Virus record (IMG/VR): IMGVR_UViG_3300047478_000074
Location: 1-25,299 of that record
Origin: a virus
DNA: 25,299 nucleotides
Direction: 5' to 3' (one strand)
Positions 1 to 7,989 of the stretch are shown here, in pieces. Under the pieces are notes generated by a model. It was not told the DNA's origin, ran no database searches, and saw only the letters and a program-made list of their open reading frames with translations. Numbering within the stretch: position 1 is the first letter of the stretch; every line of letters begins with the position of its first letter. The position numbers and the translations under genes were made by a program.

Positions 1-414
1 ATCTGTCGTCGCCAGATTCCCGTTGAACCCTGATGCGGTCACAGTCTGCGCCTTGGTGATCAGTCCGGTAAGGTCAACAGTCGCCGTATTCCCCCCGGAT
101 AGCGCAACCGTTAGAACATTGGTGGTCGCGTTTAGAGAGAGGTTGGTGATCGTCTGTGCATCGGTGTTGACCAGGGTGGCCACATCAATAACCACCGTTG
201 ATGCGTTGGCAAGAGTCAGGGTGAGATTGCTCCCCGATACCGACCCAGACGCGACCTTATGACCATAGGTTTCCACAAAGTTAGAGTTTATGCGATCCTT
301 CTGGACAGACCATTGGTGTGTCGAACCAGCCCCACTAGTTACTGCCTGTCGTGCAGCAGAAGCCGGGAGCACTGCGAAAAGCACTACAAAAAGTGCAGCT
401 AAAAGTTTCTTCAT
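1..414 (-). CDS. Secreted beta-rich protein with signal peptide, 3' end outside window
   Basis: An open frame of 138 codons starts at ATG 414 and runs off the left edge without a stop. The N-terminus is a textbook signal peptide: MKKLL, a hydrophobic core of about 13 residues, then an ASA cleavage site near residue 20. The mature part reads as short Ser/Thr/Asn/Val beta strands, including DAQTITNLSLNATTN and LTVALSGGNTATVDL. This style of repeat is common in phage fibres and surface adhesins. The start overlaps the upstream stop as TAATG and has GGAG about 8 bases ahead of it. Base use from about 1 to 300 looks richer in G and C than its neighbours. A signal peptide is unusual for a virion component, so an exported role such as receptor masking is possible. 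The function is not established. Confidence 0.8.
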   Translation of the reverse strand, partial: MKKLLAALFVVLFAVLPASAARQAVTSGAGSTHQWSVQKDRINSNFVETYGHKVASGSVSGSNLTLTLANASTVVIDVATLVNTDAQTITNLSLNATTNVLTVALSGGNTATVDLTGLITKAQTVTASGFNGNLATTD

Positions 415-575
415 TATGTCATCTCCAGTTCATCAGGCATCTCAAGGTTGTTTAGCATCTCTAGCCCTGTTGCAGCCTCATCAATATCAGTAACGCTAGG
501 GGGAGCTAGTGGTTCACTAAGTGATCTGCTAAAGCCGCTTAGACTTGGCTTAAGCTTTGAGCTTAAAGACGCCAT
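414..575 (-). CDS. Small hypothetical protein, 53 aa
   Basis: A 53-codon frame starts at ATG 575 and ends at TAA 414-416. Both ends use the TAATG overlap seen throughout this operon: its ATG overlaps the TAA of the 98-residue gene upstream, and its TAA overlaps the ATG of the secreted protein. GAGAGGTG lies just ahead of the start. The N-terminal half is Ser/Leu/Lys rich (MASLSSKLKPSLSGF) and the C-terminal half is acidic, with a repeated LEM element (GLEML, NLEMP, ELEMT). There is no membrane segment or recognised domain. The overlaps and ribosome-binding site make it a convincing gene, but I do not recognise the family. Confidence 0.75.
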   Translation of the reverse strand: MASLSSKLKPSLSGFSRSLSEPLAPPSVTDIDEAATGLEMLNNLEMPDELEMT

Positions 576-871
576 TAGTTCACCTCTCTATCAATCCTAC
601 AGTAAACACCAGCGTTATTGGCAGATCCAACTAGCTTTACCTTAATAAACGAACTGGATACAAATAGAGTCTCCATAGTATCAGCCGTATAGGAACCTCC
701 AGGAACTAACTGCCATGTGGGACTCGGCATCTCTGCTGTTGGTCTTACTTTGTACTGCAACTGGACTGCCCCATCAGTTAATCCCTGGATAATTATATCA
801 CACATTCCCTTGGCTACTAAAGGATCTGTCTCCTCTCCCACACCAATCACTTTGTCTACATATACACTCAT
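575..871 (-). CDS. Hypothetical protein, 98 aa, probably beta-rich
   Basis: The protein has 98 residues, with ATG at 871 preceded by AAGGATATAAAT, a good Shine-Dalgarno at about 7 bases spacing. Alternating hydrophobic and polar stretches such as GAVQLQYKVRP, TWQLVPGG and SFIKVKLVGSANNAGVYCRI suggest a compact beta sandwich. There is no signal peptide, membrane segment or catalytic motif that I can see. It lies between the holin-like gene and the 53-residue gene. It could be a small virion or head-surface protein, but that is a guess from fold appearance only. Confidence 0.8.
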   Translation of the reverse strand: MSVYVDKVIGVGEETDPLVAKGMCDIIIQGLTDGAVQLQYKVRPTAEMPSPTWQLVPGGSYTADTMETLFVSSSFIKVKLVGSANNAGVYCRIDREVN

Positions 872-886
872 ATTTATATCCTTATG

Positions 887-1204
887 TTAAACTCCAACGA
901 ATATCTTCAGACCAATCTGAAGGATTATCATCAATGCTGCAACTACTGCACCAGCCTTATAGACAGCTACCCGTAAATCTGAGACATCTTTCTCATTACC
1001 TTTGATCCTCTCATCAACACTATCTATTCTCTTATCAAGCCTTTCCATAGACTTAAAGGCTTCCGTTAGTTTTATAATAGTTTCCCTCATCTGCATTTGT
1101 CCATCAGCCAGGGACCGCATGGCCTCTTTCAGATCTTGAATCACAGAGTCAGTCAGTGCATGATACATGCATGAATCTGGTGTACACTTCCTTCGTTCTT
1201 CCAT
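887..1204 (-). CDS. Holin-like protein: coiled coil plus one C-terminal membrane segment (XhlA-like layout)
   Basis: The chosen start is ATG 1204, which overlaps the stop of the DUF1353 gene (TGATG) and has AGGAG about 10 bases ahead; this gives 105 residues. An upstream in-frame start at 1267 would lie wholly inside the neighbour and is less likely. Residues 17-78 form an amphipathic, charged helix (for example KSMERLDKRIDSVDERIKG). Residues 84-103 are one membrane segment (AGAVVAALMIILQIGLKIFV). This helix-then-C-terminal-anchor layout is that of XhlA-type accessory holins. Two N-terminal cysteines (C7, C12) could cross-link dimers. Its position beside a muralytic gene supports a lysis role. 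A membrane tether for another function is the main alternative. Confidence 0.7.
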   Translation of the reverse strand: MEERRKCTPDSCMYHALTDSVIQDLKEAMRSLADGQMQMRETIIKLTEAFKSMERLDKRIDSVDERIKGNEKDVSDLRVAVYKAGAVVAALMIILQIGLKIFVGV

Positions 1205-1545
1205 CAGTAATGAACTCCTATACCCAAGAAGGCACCAATACGAACCCCTAAGTATCCTATTACGCACCTCACTATGTTCAGCTTAGCCTCTCCGAGCATC
1301 GTAAAGAACAACCTATCAGCTTTCAGTCTGTCCTCCTTATTCTTAGCAGTTCGACACAACCAGTCGTGCACAAAGGAAGCCTTCTTGGTTCTCTTGAAAG
1401 GCGGTACGATCCCCCAGAATAACCTGGGGGCACTCGCACCATCAGAAGCAAACCCTTTAGGAACCGTGACATTGTGCGCTGTGAAATCTTCTAGGAGTAT
1501 CTCTTGATCTAAATTGGTTTCATCTGTCCTCGTCAAGATTTCCAT
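1204..1545 (-). CDS. DUF1353 family phage protein
   Basis: The protein has 113 residues, with ATG at 1545 and GGAGG 9 bases ahead; it overlaps the upstream gene by 26 bases. The DUF1353 signature is clear: GFASDGASAPRLFW at residues 31-44, then IVPPF, then the SFVHDWL block with His60-Asp61-Trp62. DUF1353 proteins are widespread in phages, often close to lysis or tail-tip genes. Their biochemical role is not settled, though the conserved Asp and His residues resemble a small enzyme or metal site. Here the gene sits between the muralytic enzyme and the holin-like gene, so a role at the cell wall or in lysis is a reasonable inference. Confidence 0.85.
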   Translation of the reverse strand: MEILTRTDETNLDQEILLEDFTAHNVTVPKGFASDGASAPRLFWGIVPPFKRTKKASFVHDWLCRTAKNKEDRLKADRLFFTMLGEAKLNIVRCVIGYLGVRIGAFLGIGVHY

Positions 1546-2014
1546 TGAATATAACCTCCGTCCGTCTTAAGGTAGGTCCATCCGGGGCCGTGTGGTGATA
1601 CTTTAAGTATACCTGCTTCATTGCTTCACGACTTCCGGTTGTCATCACTTGCTTCATCAATGTATCTGTACCACGTTTCCCTAAGATATCTCCCAGGAAC
1701 AGCAAAGTCTGTTGCTCCCAGTCTAATGTGTTAGCGTCTCTAGAGACCCTCAAAGTTTCCATCCAGGGTCTCTCCCCAATATACCTTACCGTTCTGTTAA
1801 TAGCTGGTCCAATAGATCCATCAAGGAACTGGTAGAGTCCTTTAGCTGTGCTATTTGGATTCTTCCCTACCAGTTCCCCTCGATTCTCCATGTATCCTAC
1901 AACCATCGAGAAGGTCATCAGATTCTTAAATGCCTTCTCGATGTCTACATTGAGCCTCTTAGAGTGCTTGGAGACTAACAGCCAGATATCAGCTAGCTCG
2001 CTTCTTGTCTGCAT
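1520..2014 (-). CDS. Lysozyme-like / lytic transglycosylase-type muralytic protein (endolysin candidate)
   Basis: The protein has 164 residues. Hydrophobic helix then YMENRGELVGKNPNSTAKGLYQF (residues 41-63) matches the SLT/lysozyme-superfamily pattern of a catalytic Glu (Glu43) followed by an N-S-x-A-x-G-L-x-Q-F loop. The expected activity is cleavage of the glycan strand of peptidoglycan. The start at ATG 2014 lies 26 bases inside the end of the giant virion gene and has no strong Shine-Dalgarno, but a stop lies just upstream in frame, so this start is forced and is likely coupled to the giant gene. No signal peptide is seen, so export would rely on the holin. It could be the soluble endolysin or a virion-borne transglycosylase. 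The adjacent holin-like gene favours lysis. Confidence 0.7.
   Translation of the reverse strand: MQTRSELADIWLLVSKHSKRLNVDIEKAFKNLMTFSMVVGYMENRGELVGKNPNSTAKGLYQFLDGSIGPAINRTVRYIGERPWMETLRVSRDANTLDWEQQTLLFLGDILGKRGTDTLMKQVMTTGSREAMKQVYLKYHHTAPDGPTLRRTEVIFNGNLDEDR
1736..1747. promoter_or_regulatory. Dispersed palindrome GTCTCTAGAGAC, perfect copy 1
   Basis: An exact copy inside the muralytic gene, read there as Val-Ser-Arg-Asp. See the family description in the findings. Confidence 0.8.
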
Positions 2015-5000
2015 AAGCTGTCATTACCGTATCATTATTAATCATCTTGTCTCTAGAGACACCAGAGGAGTTGTACTTCCTGATCCTTTCAGAAAGTCCC
2101 CCGGAATACGCGCCCTTACCACTTCGCTTATTACTCTTGATCTCCTCCATGATACTCTTCTTTTCCATAGAGGCATACGAGGCTTGTCCTGCTGGAGACT
2201 GTCCGTAAGCTATAGATCCTACGAAGGGTAGCGACTGAAGGCTCTTAAACTTGACCTCTTTGTCTTCCAGAATCATGCCTGCAAGATCATCAGCAAAGTT
2301 ATCAGCATATCTCCAAGGAGGCACTATGCCAGACACAAAGGCAGTTATAAGATTCCCTTGCTGCATCCCCTTCTCCAACGTGAACTTCGGCATGAATCCC
2401 ATCTGGAGTATATTGTCTATCACGTTGTCACTCGGTTGAACTTCTCTGCCTCTCAAGAGATCCTTCAGCTCATCAGCAGAAGCACCAGCCAGGGCATATA
2501 GAAGTACCCAGGCAACCATCTTAGAGGCACCCTTAGTATACCTACCCTCCTTAAAGAGATCCTTTGATTCCCTAAGAATAGCACTATTAGTCCTCAAGGT
2601 ATACGTCTTGAGCATGTAGAACACCCTACCATTCCCTGACTTCAAGTAGACCTTTGATTGCTGCGACAAAGATACTGGTTGCCAATCTGACAGGTGTGCT
2701 ATCAGAGCAGCAAGTACATCATGGGTCTTCTTGCCACTTTGGAATTCACTAAGTACTCGTTGTGTCTCCTCCCCAAACATCGGTGTGAACTTCTTCAGGA
2801 ACTCCTCAGTATTCTTTGGATCTGCCCACTTAGCATGAGCAATCCTCATGAATGACTCTTTGCCCAATAGGTCTGCATACTTAAGTCCAGTGTATTTAAA
2901 TAGCCAATCCACTAGCTTAGCACTGTGGGAGTTCTGGGAGAATTCCCTCATACTGTTCACAAAGTCTGCATCAGCTACAAAGGCATCCAAGTTAGCTTTC
3001 TTCCCGAATACCTCATGGTACATCAAGGAGCCTACAGATCTTAATGCACTGCCTATAGCTTTAATACTTTTAGCATCTAATGTACCTACGTTAGCTAATG
3101 CTATAGGGGTCTCTGCTAGCTGCGTAATGGCACTCAAGAAGTTACCCATAGTCAACGCATAGCTAGTGTTACGATACAGGTCAGCTACACCATGAGCACC
3201 CCGTTGCCTCAGTCGAGCATCAAGTAGTCCTAAGACTTCCTCTTGCTTCTCCCCAGTCTCCCGGCCCATCTCATTGGCTACTAAAGCAGCTATGCCGTTC
3301 TGTAAGTCTGCTTCAAGGTTCTCAAGCTTCTCTGCTCGTATCATATACTTAGCAAGGGCAAGCTCCCGGTCCTTACCATCAGGCATCGCTTCGATTCTTG
3401 AAGCTTCCTTATACATCTCTTCAACCTGCTTCTTGCGAGTAGAGCCACCGATGAACTCCCTCATGCCTACCTTCTCCTCCATCTCAAGCATATGACCTAT
3501 AAGAGCATCAGCACTATTCGAGTAGAACTTGTAGGTCTCTGGAGTAACAAATGGTAGCGTTCGTTGCTTAGAGGCACCCGGAGTAGGCAAGTGTCTCAAG
3601 TGTCCAGACTGTAAGTAATCCGTAACTATTTGTGCCCTTTGCTGTGCAGTAAGTTGATCAGAGGAAGTCAGTCCGAGTCTCTTAGCTTCCTGCTCGTATT
3701 CATACCCGATCTTCCCTTTGAATTCCCTATCTTGCAACAGGTAGTCCATTAGCTTGTTGACATCCGATACTCTCCGGGGAGTATACCACTCGTCTTCCTC
3801 TCCAACATTCAGTCCGACTTCATTAGCCCTCTGTCTGTATCCCTCTAGGAATTTCTTCCTGCCCTCCCAAGCATCCTTTGGTATAGTCTTTAGTATCCTC
3901 TGGTTCTTCTCGGTCTGAGAGTTCATCAGAGCTAGATCATAGTACACCTTTTGGCTTTCAGAAAGAGACGTATACCACTTCAAGAAGGGTTCTATCAGTC
4001 TTTCATTGGTCTTCTTATTGATCGGTATCTGAGCCTCCCACTTCATCAAGGCTCCATGGATGTTCTTGTTGAGTTCATAGATTCTATCCGAGATAGGTCT
4101 CAGAGTATCAGAAGCAAGATTAGAGATATTCTTAGAGTGTTCCTTAAGCTTCTCTCGAATCTTGTTGCCCTCCTGGCGAGTCCTCATGATCTCAGCAGTG
4201 GCCTTGTCGGTATCTATTGCTTCTATCTTGGGGAGTTCTAAGTCTATCTCTTGTGTCTCTAGAGACTCTCCTGTAGCAATCTCCCTGGTAAGCATGATGA
4301 CATCTTCAAGCATCGTAGTATTCTGCCTATCCCACCCGAAGACATTCCAGATGTAATCCAGAAGCTCTCTCCAGATACTCTTCTCGGTAGCTCCAGGAAT
4401 CTCCCGGAGTACCTGCTGGAATCTAGCAGATCCAAAGGTCATCGCCAAGAACTCTTTCTCATTCAGTAGACCATAGGCTACGTCATGTGAACCTTCAAGC
4501 TTATCCCTAGATTCCAAGAAGCTTACAGAAGAATTCAAAGACTTAACCAGTTGGATATCCTTCTGAGTTATATAGCCTTTGCTTAGAGCTTCCTTCTGGA
4601 CTACATCCATCAACTCCCTAACCTTAGCCCTAAGAGCCGGATTAGCTTCCATCTCGCGTACTGTCAGAGCATGGACCATCTCATGGACCATCGTGCTAGT
4701 CTGTGCGTCTGCCTTAAGGAATACTACACCACTCTTATGGTAATTCCTCCAGCCTAGCGTAATGGTAATCCCTTCCAGTTTCTTATGATCCACATTGTCC
4801 AAGAGGAACTGAGCGAGCTTCTTAGTAACCGGATTGTCTGACTTCTGGGTAGCTGCATGTTCCAACAGGGCTAACCCGTTGGGGAACTTAAGTTCAAACT
4901 CTTGTAATTCAAAGTCTCTCTGTTTGATCTTCTGATTGATATCTTCAAGAGCCTTCTGCTGCTCTGGAGATACTGGCATATCAAGAAGTTTCCTTCTAGC

Positions 5001-7976
5001 ATTCAACAGGGGATTCGCTTGACCTTCCTCAAAGGCTTGAGCTATGAGATCATCTGAGAGTTCCATGTCTACATCTGAAGCTTTCCTTCTTCGTACTATA
5101 GTAGGCTTCCTAGAGGCTTCATCTGCTTTCTCTTTGGCAATCACAGTGTCTACTTCAGCAGTCTTCAGTTCTGCCTTGTGATTCTTTATAGCATCTTGAG
5201 CAGCACTACGATCTGAGAGACCAGAAGCAACCTCAGTTCCATCCTTAGTAACCACACTGAATGTCACTCGGTTATCTTCAGATTTACTAGAGATCATCTC
5301 ATACTGTTTGTCTGGTGTAAGCTCCCTGACTCTAGAGACACTACCTTTAGGAACCTTCTCAGCAGCTACTTGCTTCCATGAGCCATCCTCTTTCTGGATC
5401 TCTGTGACTTTCTTGAGTACATCTTGACCCTTCTTGCCTTTCAATGAGACTGCTTCTACACCCTCTTCGATATCAGAAGTAGCCGAATCGAACATCTCAC
5501 CAACCGTAGAGACTCCTTGGCCTTCTCTTGCTGCCTTCTGAGACTCTAACTCATTCAATGACTGCTTCTCTAGGTACTTCTTAGCTTCCTTGACAGTAGC
5601 CTTAGATACCTCCTTGTTCTCCTTAAGAACCAATGAGACTGCTTCCCAATCCTTAGAGAGACCTTCTATAAGCTTATCGCGTTCCTGTCGAGCTGCCTCT
5701 ACGATATCATTACGCTCTTCCTTAGAGGCTTCCTGTTTGGTATCATTAAGGATTCTTTCAGCTTCCTTAAGGTTCTCTTCTGCTACCTGGATCTTATCAT
5801 AATGATCCGTAGACTCTATGTAGGACTCCCCAAGAGCCTTCTGTTCTGCTGTGAGACTTCCTTTGGAAAGCAGATCGGATCGTTTAGTCCTTCGCTTGAC
5901 CTCATTGAATAGCGGTAAGGATTCTACTGTACCTGATTCAATAGCCTTTCTTGCAGCTTCCTCGTTAGTAGCTCTATACTCTACTCCAGTAATCTTGTTG
6001 ACTACCTTAGCACCCTTACCTTTCGTCTGGTTTCCCTTCTGAATGCTATAAGCTGGCTCTACCTTCGGTACGCTCTTAGTCACAGGTAGCACTTCCTTCG
6101 CAGCAGACGGCTCTACATTTGACGATTGAGAAGTACCCTGTAGGGTGGCTTGGGTAGTAGTCTTCTTAACGGATTTAGGGACTTCCTCTTGGGTTTTCTT
6201 AGAGGTCGTCTCTTTGACCTTAGAGGTTGCTTCTGTAACCATCCGATTACCACCAGGGATCAGACCAGTCCTAGTGTCTACCTTCGGATTAAGTATGGGA
6301 GCTACCTTTGGAATCTCCTTGTCCTGTTCTACAGCATTCACTAAGGTTTTTACTTTGTCAAGCCTTTGATCCACTTTACTATCTGTCCGACTGTCAACTG
6401 GCTTATCCATAGTCGGAGCTTCTCGTACACCTTTAACATCCTCTACCTCCTTGTGTATAAGCTTGGTAGTATTCTCTATGATCTTCTTGAATCTATTGCG
6501 TTCCACAAGAGTCAACGAAGGAGTCTTAAGCTTCTCTTCAGCAGCACGTATATCCTGAATGCCTTGCTTGATGGAATTCCTTACAGGGGTATCTACAAAG
6601 ATATCCTTAAAGTCTACATCTGGTATAGTGCTCTTAGATATCCTGCGGAAGTCTTCAAGGTCTACCTTCTCGTCTTCCGTTAGTTCAGTCTTAGGGTTGA
6701 GCCTTTGGTCTAGCTCTGTGGCTACTGCCTGTTGCACTCCAGATGCATCCTGAGTGTATTTCTCTTTGAATCCCTGAAGCTGATGTGCTTCTGCTACCTT
6801 GAAGGGATCAGCAGGATCAGTAGAGGGAACTCCAGGCATTCTTACAGTAGGTATACCAGATTCCTTAAGGATCTCCTGGGGACTATTGATTACCTTAGCC
6901 TTCTGTTCCTCTTCAGCTACTAGTGCCTCTAGAGACATAGGCCCTTGCTTAGCCATAGGAGTCAGGAGATCTCTTAGTTGCTTACCAGATTCCGGGTCGA
7001 TAGCCTCTAGCTTATTCGAAAGGTGATTAACAGTAGTCATCCGAATCTCTTCAGACTCATTGTTAAGGCCCCACTCCATAGCTGCTCTGGCTTTCTTAAG
7101 CTTATCTGTACCAGCCTTGTATCCGAGAGCTGTAGGAGCCTCACCAAGTATGAAGCTCCCTAAGAATAAGTTGAGCTTATCCGTGGGATCTACATCAATA
7201 CCCACTGCTCTCCGGGAGGCTTCCTGCTGTAGTGCTGTCCAGACTTCCCCACCACCTTCCAAGGAGCCACCCACTATAGCTGCCTTAGTGAAGTCCTTTA
7301 GGCCCTCTTTGACTGTAGCGGCTGCTATGATATCTTCAGTAGTCATAGTGCCACTCTTAACGAGAGCCTTAAGACCTTGCTTCATGAGTACCTTAGAACC
7401 AAGAAGCTTACCAACAAGTCCACCAGCAGCCATAGATGCTACTTCAGGAACTGTCTCATAGACCATCTCGTCCCAGGCGAATTCATGGTGCTGCTCTGGT
7501 GTCATATCTGGTCTTGCTTTCTGGATCTCCTCTAGAGCCATCTTGTAAGTACCTGGGCCTACTTGAGCACCAGCAAAGGCAAGACCAGCAGCACCACCAG
7601 CAATCGGACCAGCAACCATAGAGGTTCCTACAGCTGCACCAGCAGCTCCTAAGATCTGGGGGATACCTTCAGCCACTACTTGGGCAGACCCTTTAAGAAT
7701 CCCCGGCTCCTCACCTAGAGCCTCTTGAATATCAGGTTTAGCTATGTCAGTCTTTAAGATATCCTGTCCGAAACCCCTGACGCTACCACCAATATCTTCA
7801 GCACCCATCTGCTCCAGAGATGCTCCAGTTAGTTCTGTAGTCTGTCCAGTACCCCGTACAAAGTGAGATACTAGATCCATCATTGTACCTCTGATTCGAG
7901 ATACGTAAGGATCTGCTGTCTCAAACTGATCCATGAAACTCCCAGACTGTGGTTCAAACTGGTCCATAAAGCCCAT
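1989..7976 (-). CDS. Giant virion/ejection protein with HExxH zinc-peptidase motif (large polyvalent type)
   Basis: The protein has 1995 residues, with ATG at 7976 preceded by AGGAG. The N-terminus carries a doubled FMDQFE element (about residues 3-20). A Gly/Ala-rich, membrane-seeking stretch covers about 100-140. A long Lys/Glu-rich, low-complexity coil spans about 330-1000. At 1098-1102 there is HEMVH, with His1098, Glu1099 and His1102 in place for a gluzincin site; NEKEFLAM downstream offers Glu1173 or Glu1175 as third ligand. The C-terminal third is helical, with stretches such as MGNFLSAITQLAETPIALA, and resembles the end region of large phage polyvalent or internal virion proteins. The length, position after the ejection block and lack of a signal peptide suggest it is packed in the head and injected with the DNA, like T7 gp16 in role but not in obvious sequence. 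The peptidase activity is inferred from the motif only. Confidence 0.85.
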   Translation of the reverse strand: MGFMDQFEPQSGSFMDQFETADPYVSRIRGTMMDLVSHFVRGTGQTTELTGASLEQMGAEDIGGSVRGFGQDILKTDIAKPDIQEALGEEPGILKGSAQVVAEGIPQILGAAGAAVGTSMVAGPIAGGAAGLAFAGAQVGPGTYKMALEEIQKARPDMTPEQHHEFAWDEMVYETVPEVASMAAGGLVGKLLGSKVLMKQGLKALVKSGTMTTEDIIAAATVKEGLKDFTKAAIVGGSLEGGGEVWTALQQEASRRAVGIDVDPTDKLNLFLGSFILGEAPTALGYKAGTDKLKKARAAMEWGLNNESEEIRMTTVNHLSNKLEAIDPESGKQLRDLLTPMAKQGPMSLEALVAEEEQKAKVINSPQEILKESGIPTVRMPGVPSTDPADPFKVAEAHQLQGFKEKYTQDASGVQQAVATELDQRLNPKTELTEDEKVDLEDFRRISKSTIPDVDFKDIFVDTPVRNSIKQGIQDIRAAEEKLKTPSLTLVERNRFKKIIENTTKLIHKEVEDVKGVREAPTMDKPVDSRTDSKVDQRLDKVKTLVNAVEQDKEIPKVAPILNPKVDTRTGLIPGGNRMVTEATSKVKETTSKKTQEEVPKSVKKTTTQATLQGTSQSSNVEPSAAKEVLPVTKSVPKVEPAYSIQKGNQTKGKGAKVVNKITGVEYRATNEEAARKAIESGTVESLPLFNEVKRRTKRSDLLSKGSLTAEQKALGESYIESTDHYDKIQVAEENLKEAERILNDTKQEASKEERNDIVEAARQERDKLIEGLSKDWEAVSLVLKENKEVSKATVKEAKKYLEKQSLNELESQKAAREGQGVSTVGEMFDSATSDIEEGVEAVSLKGKKGQDVLKKVTEIQKEDGSWKQVAAEKVPKGSVSRVRELTPDKQYEMISSKSEDNRVTFSVVTKDGTEVASGLSDRSAAQDAIKNHKAELKTAEVDTVIAKEKADEASRKPTIVRRRKASDVDMELSDDLIAQAFEEGQANPLLNARRKLLDMPVSPEQQKALEDINQKIKQRDFELQEFELKFPNGLALLEHAATQKSDNPVTKKLAQFLLDNVDHKKLEGITITLGWRNYHKSGVVFLKADAQTSTMVHEMVHALTVREMEANPALRAKVRELMDVVQKEALSKGYITQKDIQLVKSLNSSVSFLESRDKLEGSHDVAYGLLNEKEFLAMTFGSARFQQVLREIPGATEKSIWRELLDYIWNVFGWDRQNTTMLEDVIMLTREIATGESLETQEIDLELPKIEAIDTDKATAEIMRTRQEGNKIREKLKEHSKNISNLASDTLRPISDRIYELNKNIHGALMKWEAQIPINKKTNERLIEPFLKWYTSLSESQKVYYDLALMNSQTEKNQRILKTIPKDAWEGRKKFLEGYRQRANEVGLNVGEEDEWYTPRRVSDVNKLMDYLLQDREFKGKIGYEYEQEAKRLGLTSSDQLTAQQRAQIVTDYLQSGHLRHLPTPGASKQRTLPFVTPETYKFYSNSADALIGHMLEMEEKVGMREFIGGSTRKKQVEEMYKEASRIEAMPDGKDRELALAKYMIRAEKLENLEADLQNGIAALVANEMGRETGEKQEEVLGLLDARLRQRGAHGVADLYRNTSYALTMGNFLSAITQLAETPIALANVGTLDAKSIKAIGSALRSVGSLMYHEVFGKKANLDAFVADADFVNSMREFSQNSHSAKLVDWLFKYTGLKYADLLGKESFMRIAHAKWADPKNTEEFLKKFTPMFGEETQRVLSEFQSGKKTHDVLAALIAHLSDWQPVSLSQQSKVYLKSGNGRVFYMLKTYTLRTNSAILRESKDLFKEGRYTKGASKMVAWVLLYALAGASADELKDLLRGREVQPSDNVIDNILQMGFMPKFTLEKGMQQGNLITAFVSGIVPPWRYADNFADDLAGMILEDKEVKFKSLQSLPFVGSIAYGQSPAGQASYASMEKKSIMEEIKSNKRSGKGAYSGGLSERIRKYNSSGVSRDKMINNDTVMTAYADKKRAS
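2049..2060. promoter_or_regulatory. Dispersed palindrome, perfect copy 2
   Basis: An exact copy near the end of the giant virion gene, read as Val-Ser-Arg-Asp. The right flank ACCAG is shared with the copy at 24735, read on its other strand. Confidence 0.8.
4255..4266. promoter_or_regulatory. Dispersed palindrome, perfect copy 3, different reading frame
   Basis: An exact copy inside the giant virion gene, read as Glu-Ser-Leu-Glu-Thr rather than Val-Ser-Arg-Asp. This shows the DNA, not the peptide, is kept. Its minus-strand flank ACAAG matches that of the intergenic copy at 17992. Confidence 0.8.
5328..5339. promoter_or_regulatory. Dispersed palindrome, one mismatch
   Basis: GACTCTAGAGAC. 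With its right flank it shares 18 identical bases (5330-5347) with the copy at 16600-16617, although the two are translated in different frames. Confidence 0.65.
6925..6936. promoter_or_regulatory. Dispersed palindrome, one mismatch
   Basis: GCCTCTAGAGAC inside the giant virion gene, read as Met-Ser-Leu-Glu-Ala (the Ser-Leu-Glu frame). Confidence 0.6.
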
Positions 7977-7989
7977 TAGGTTACTTCTC

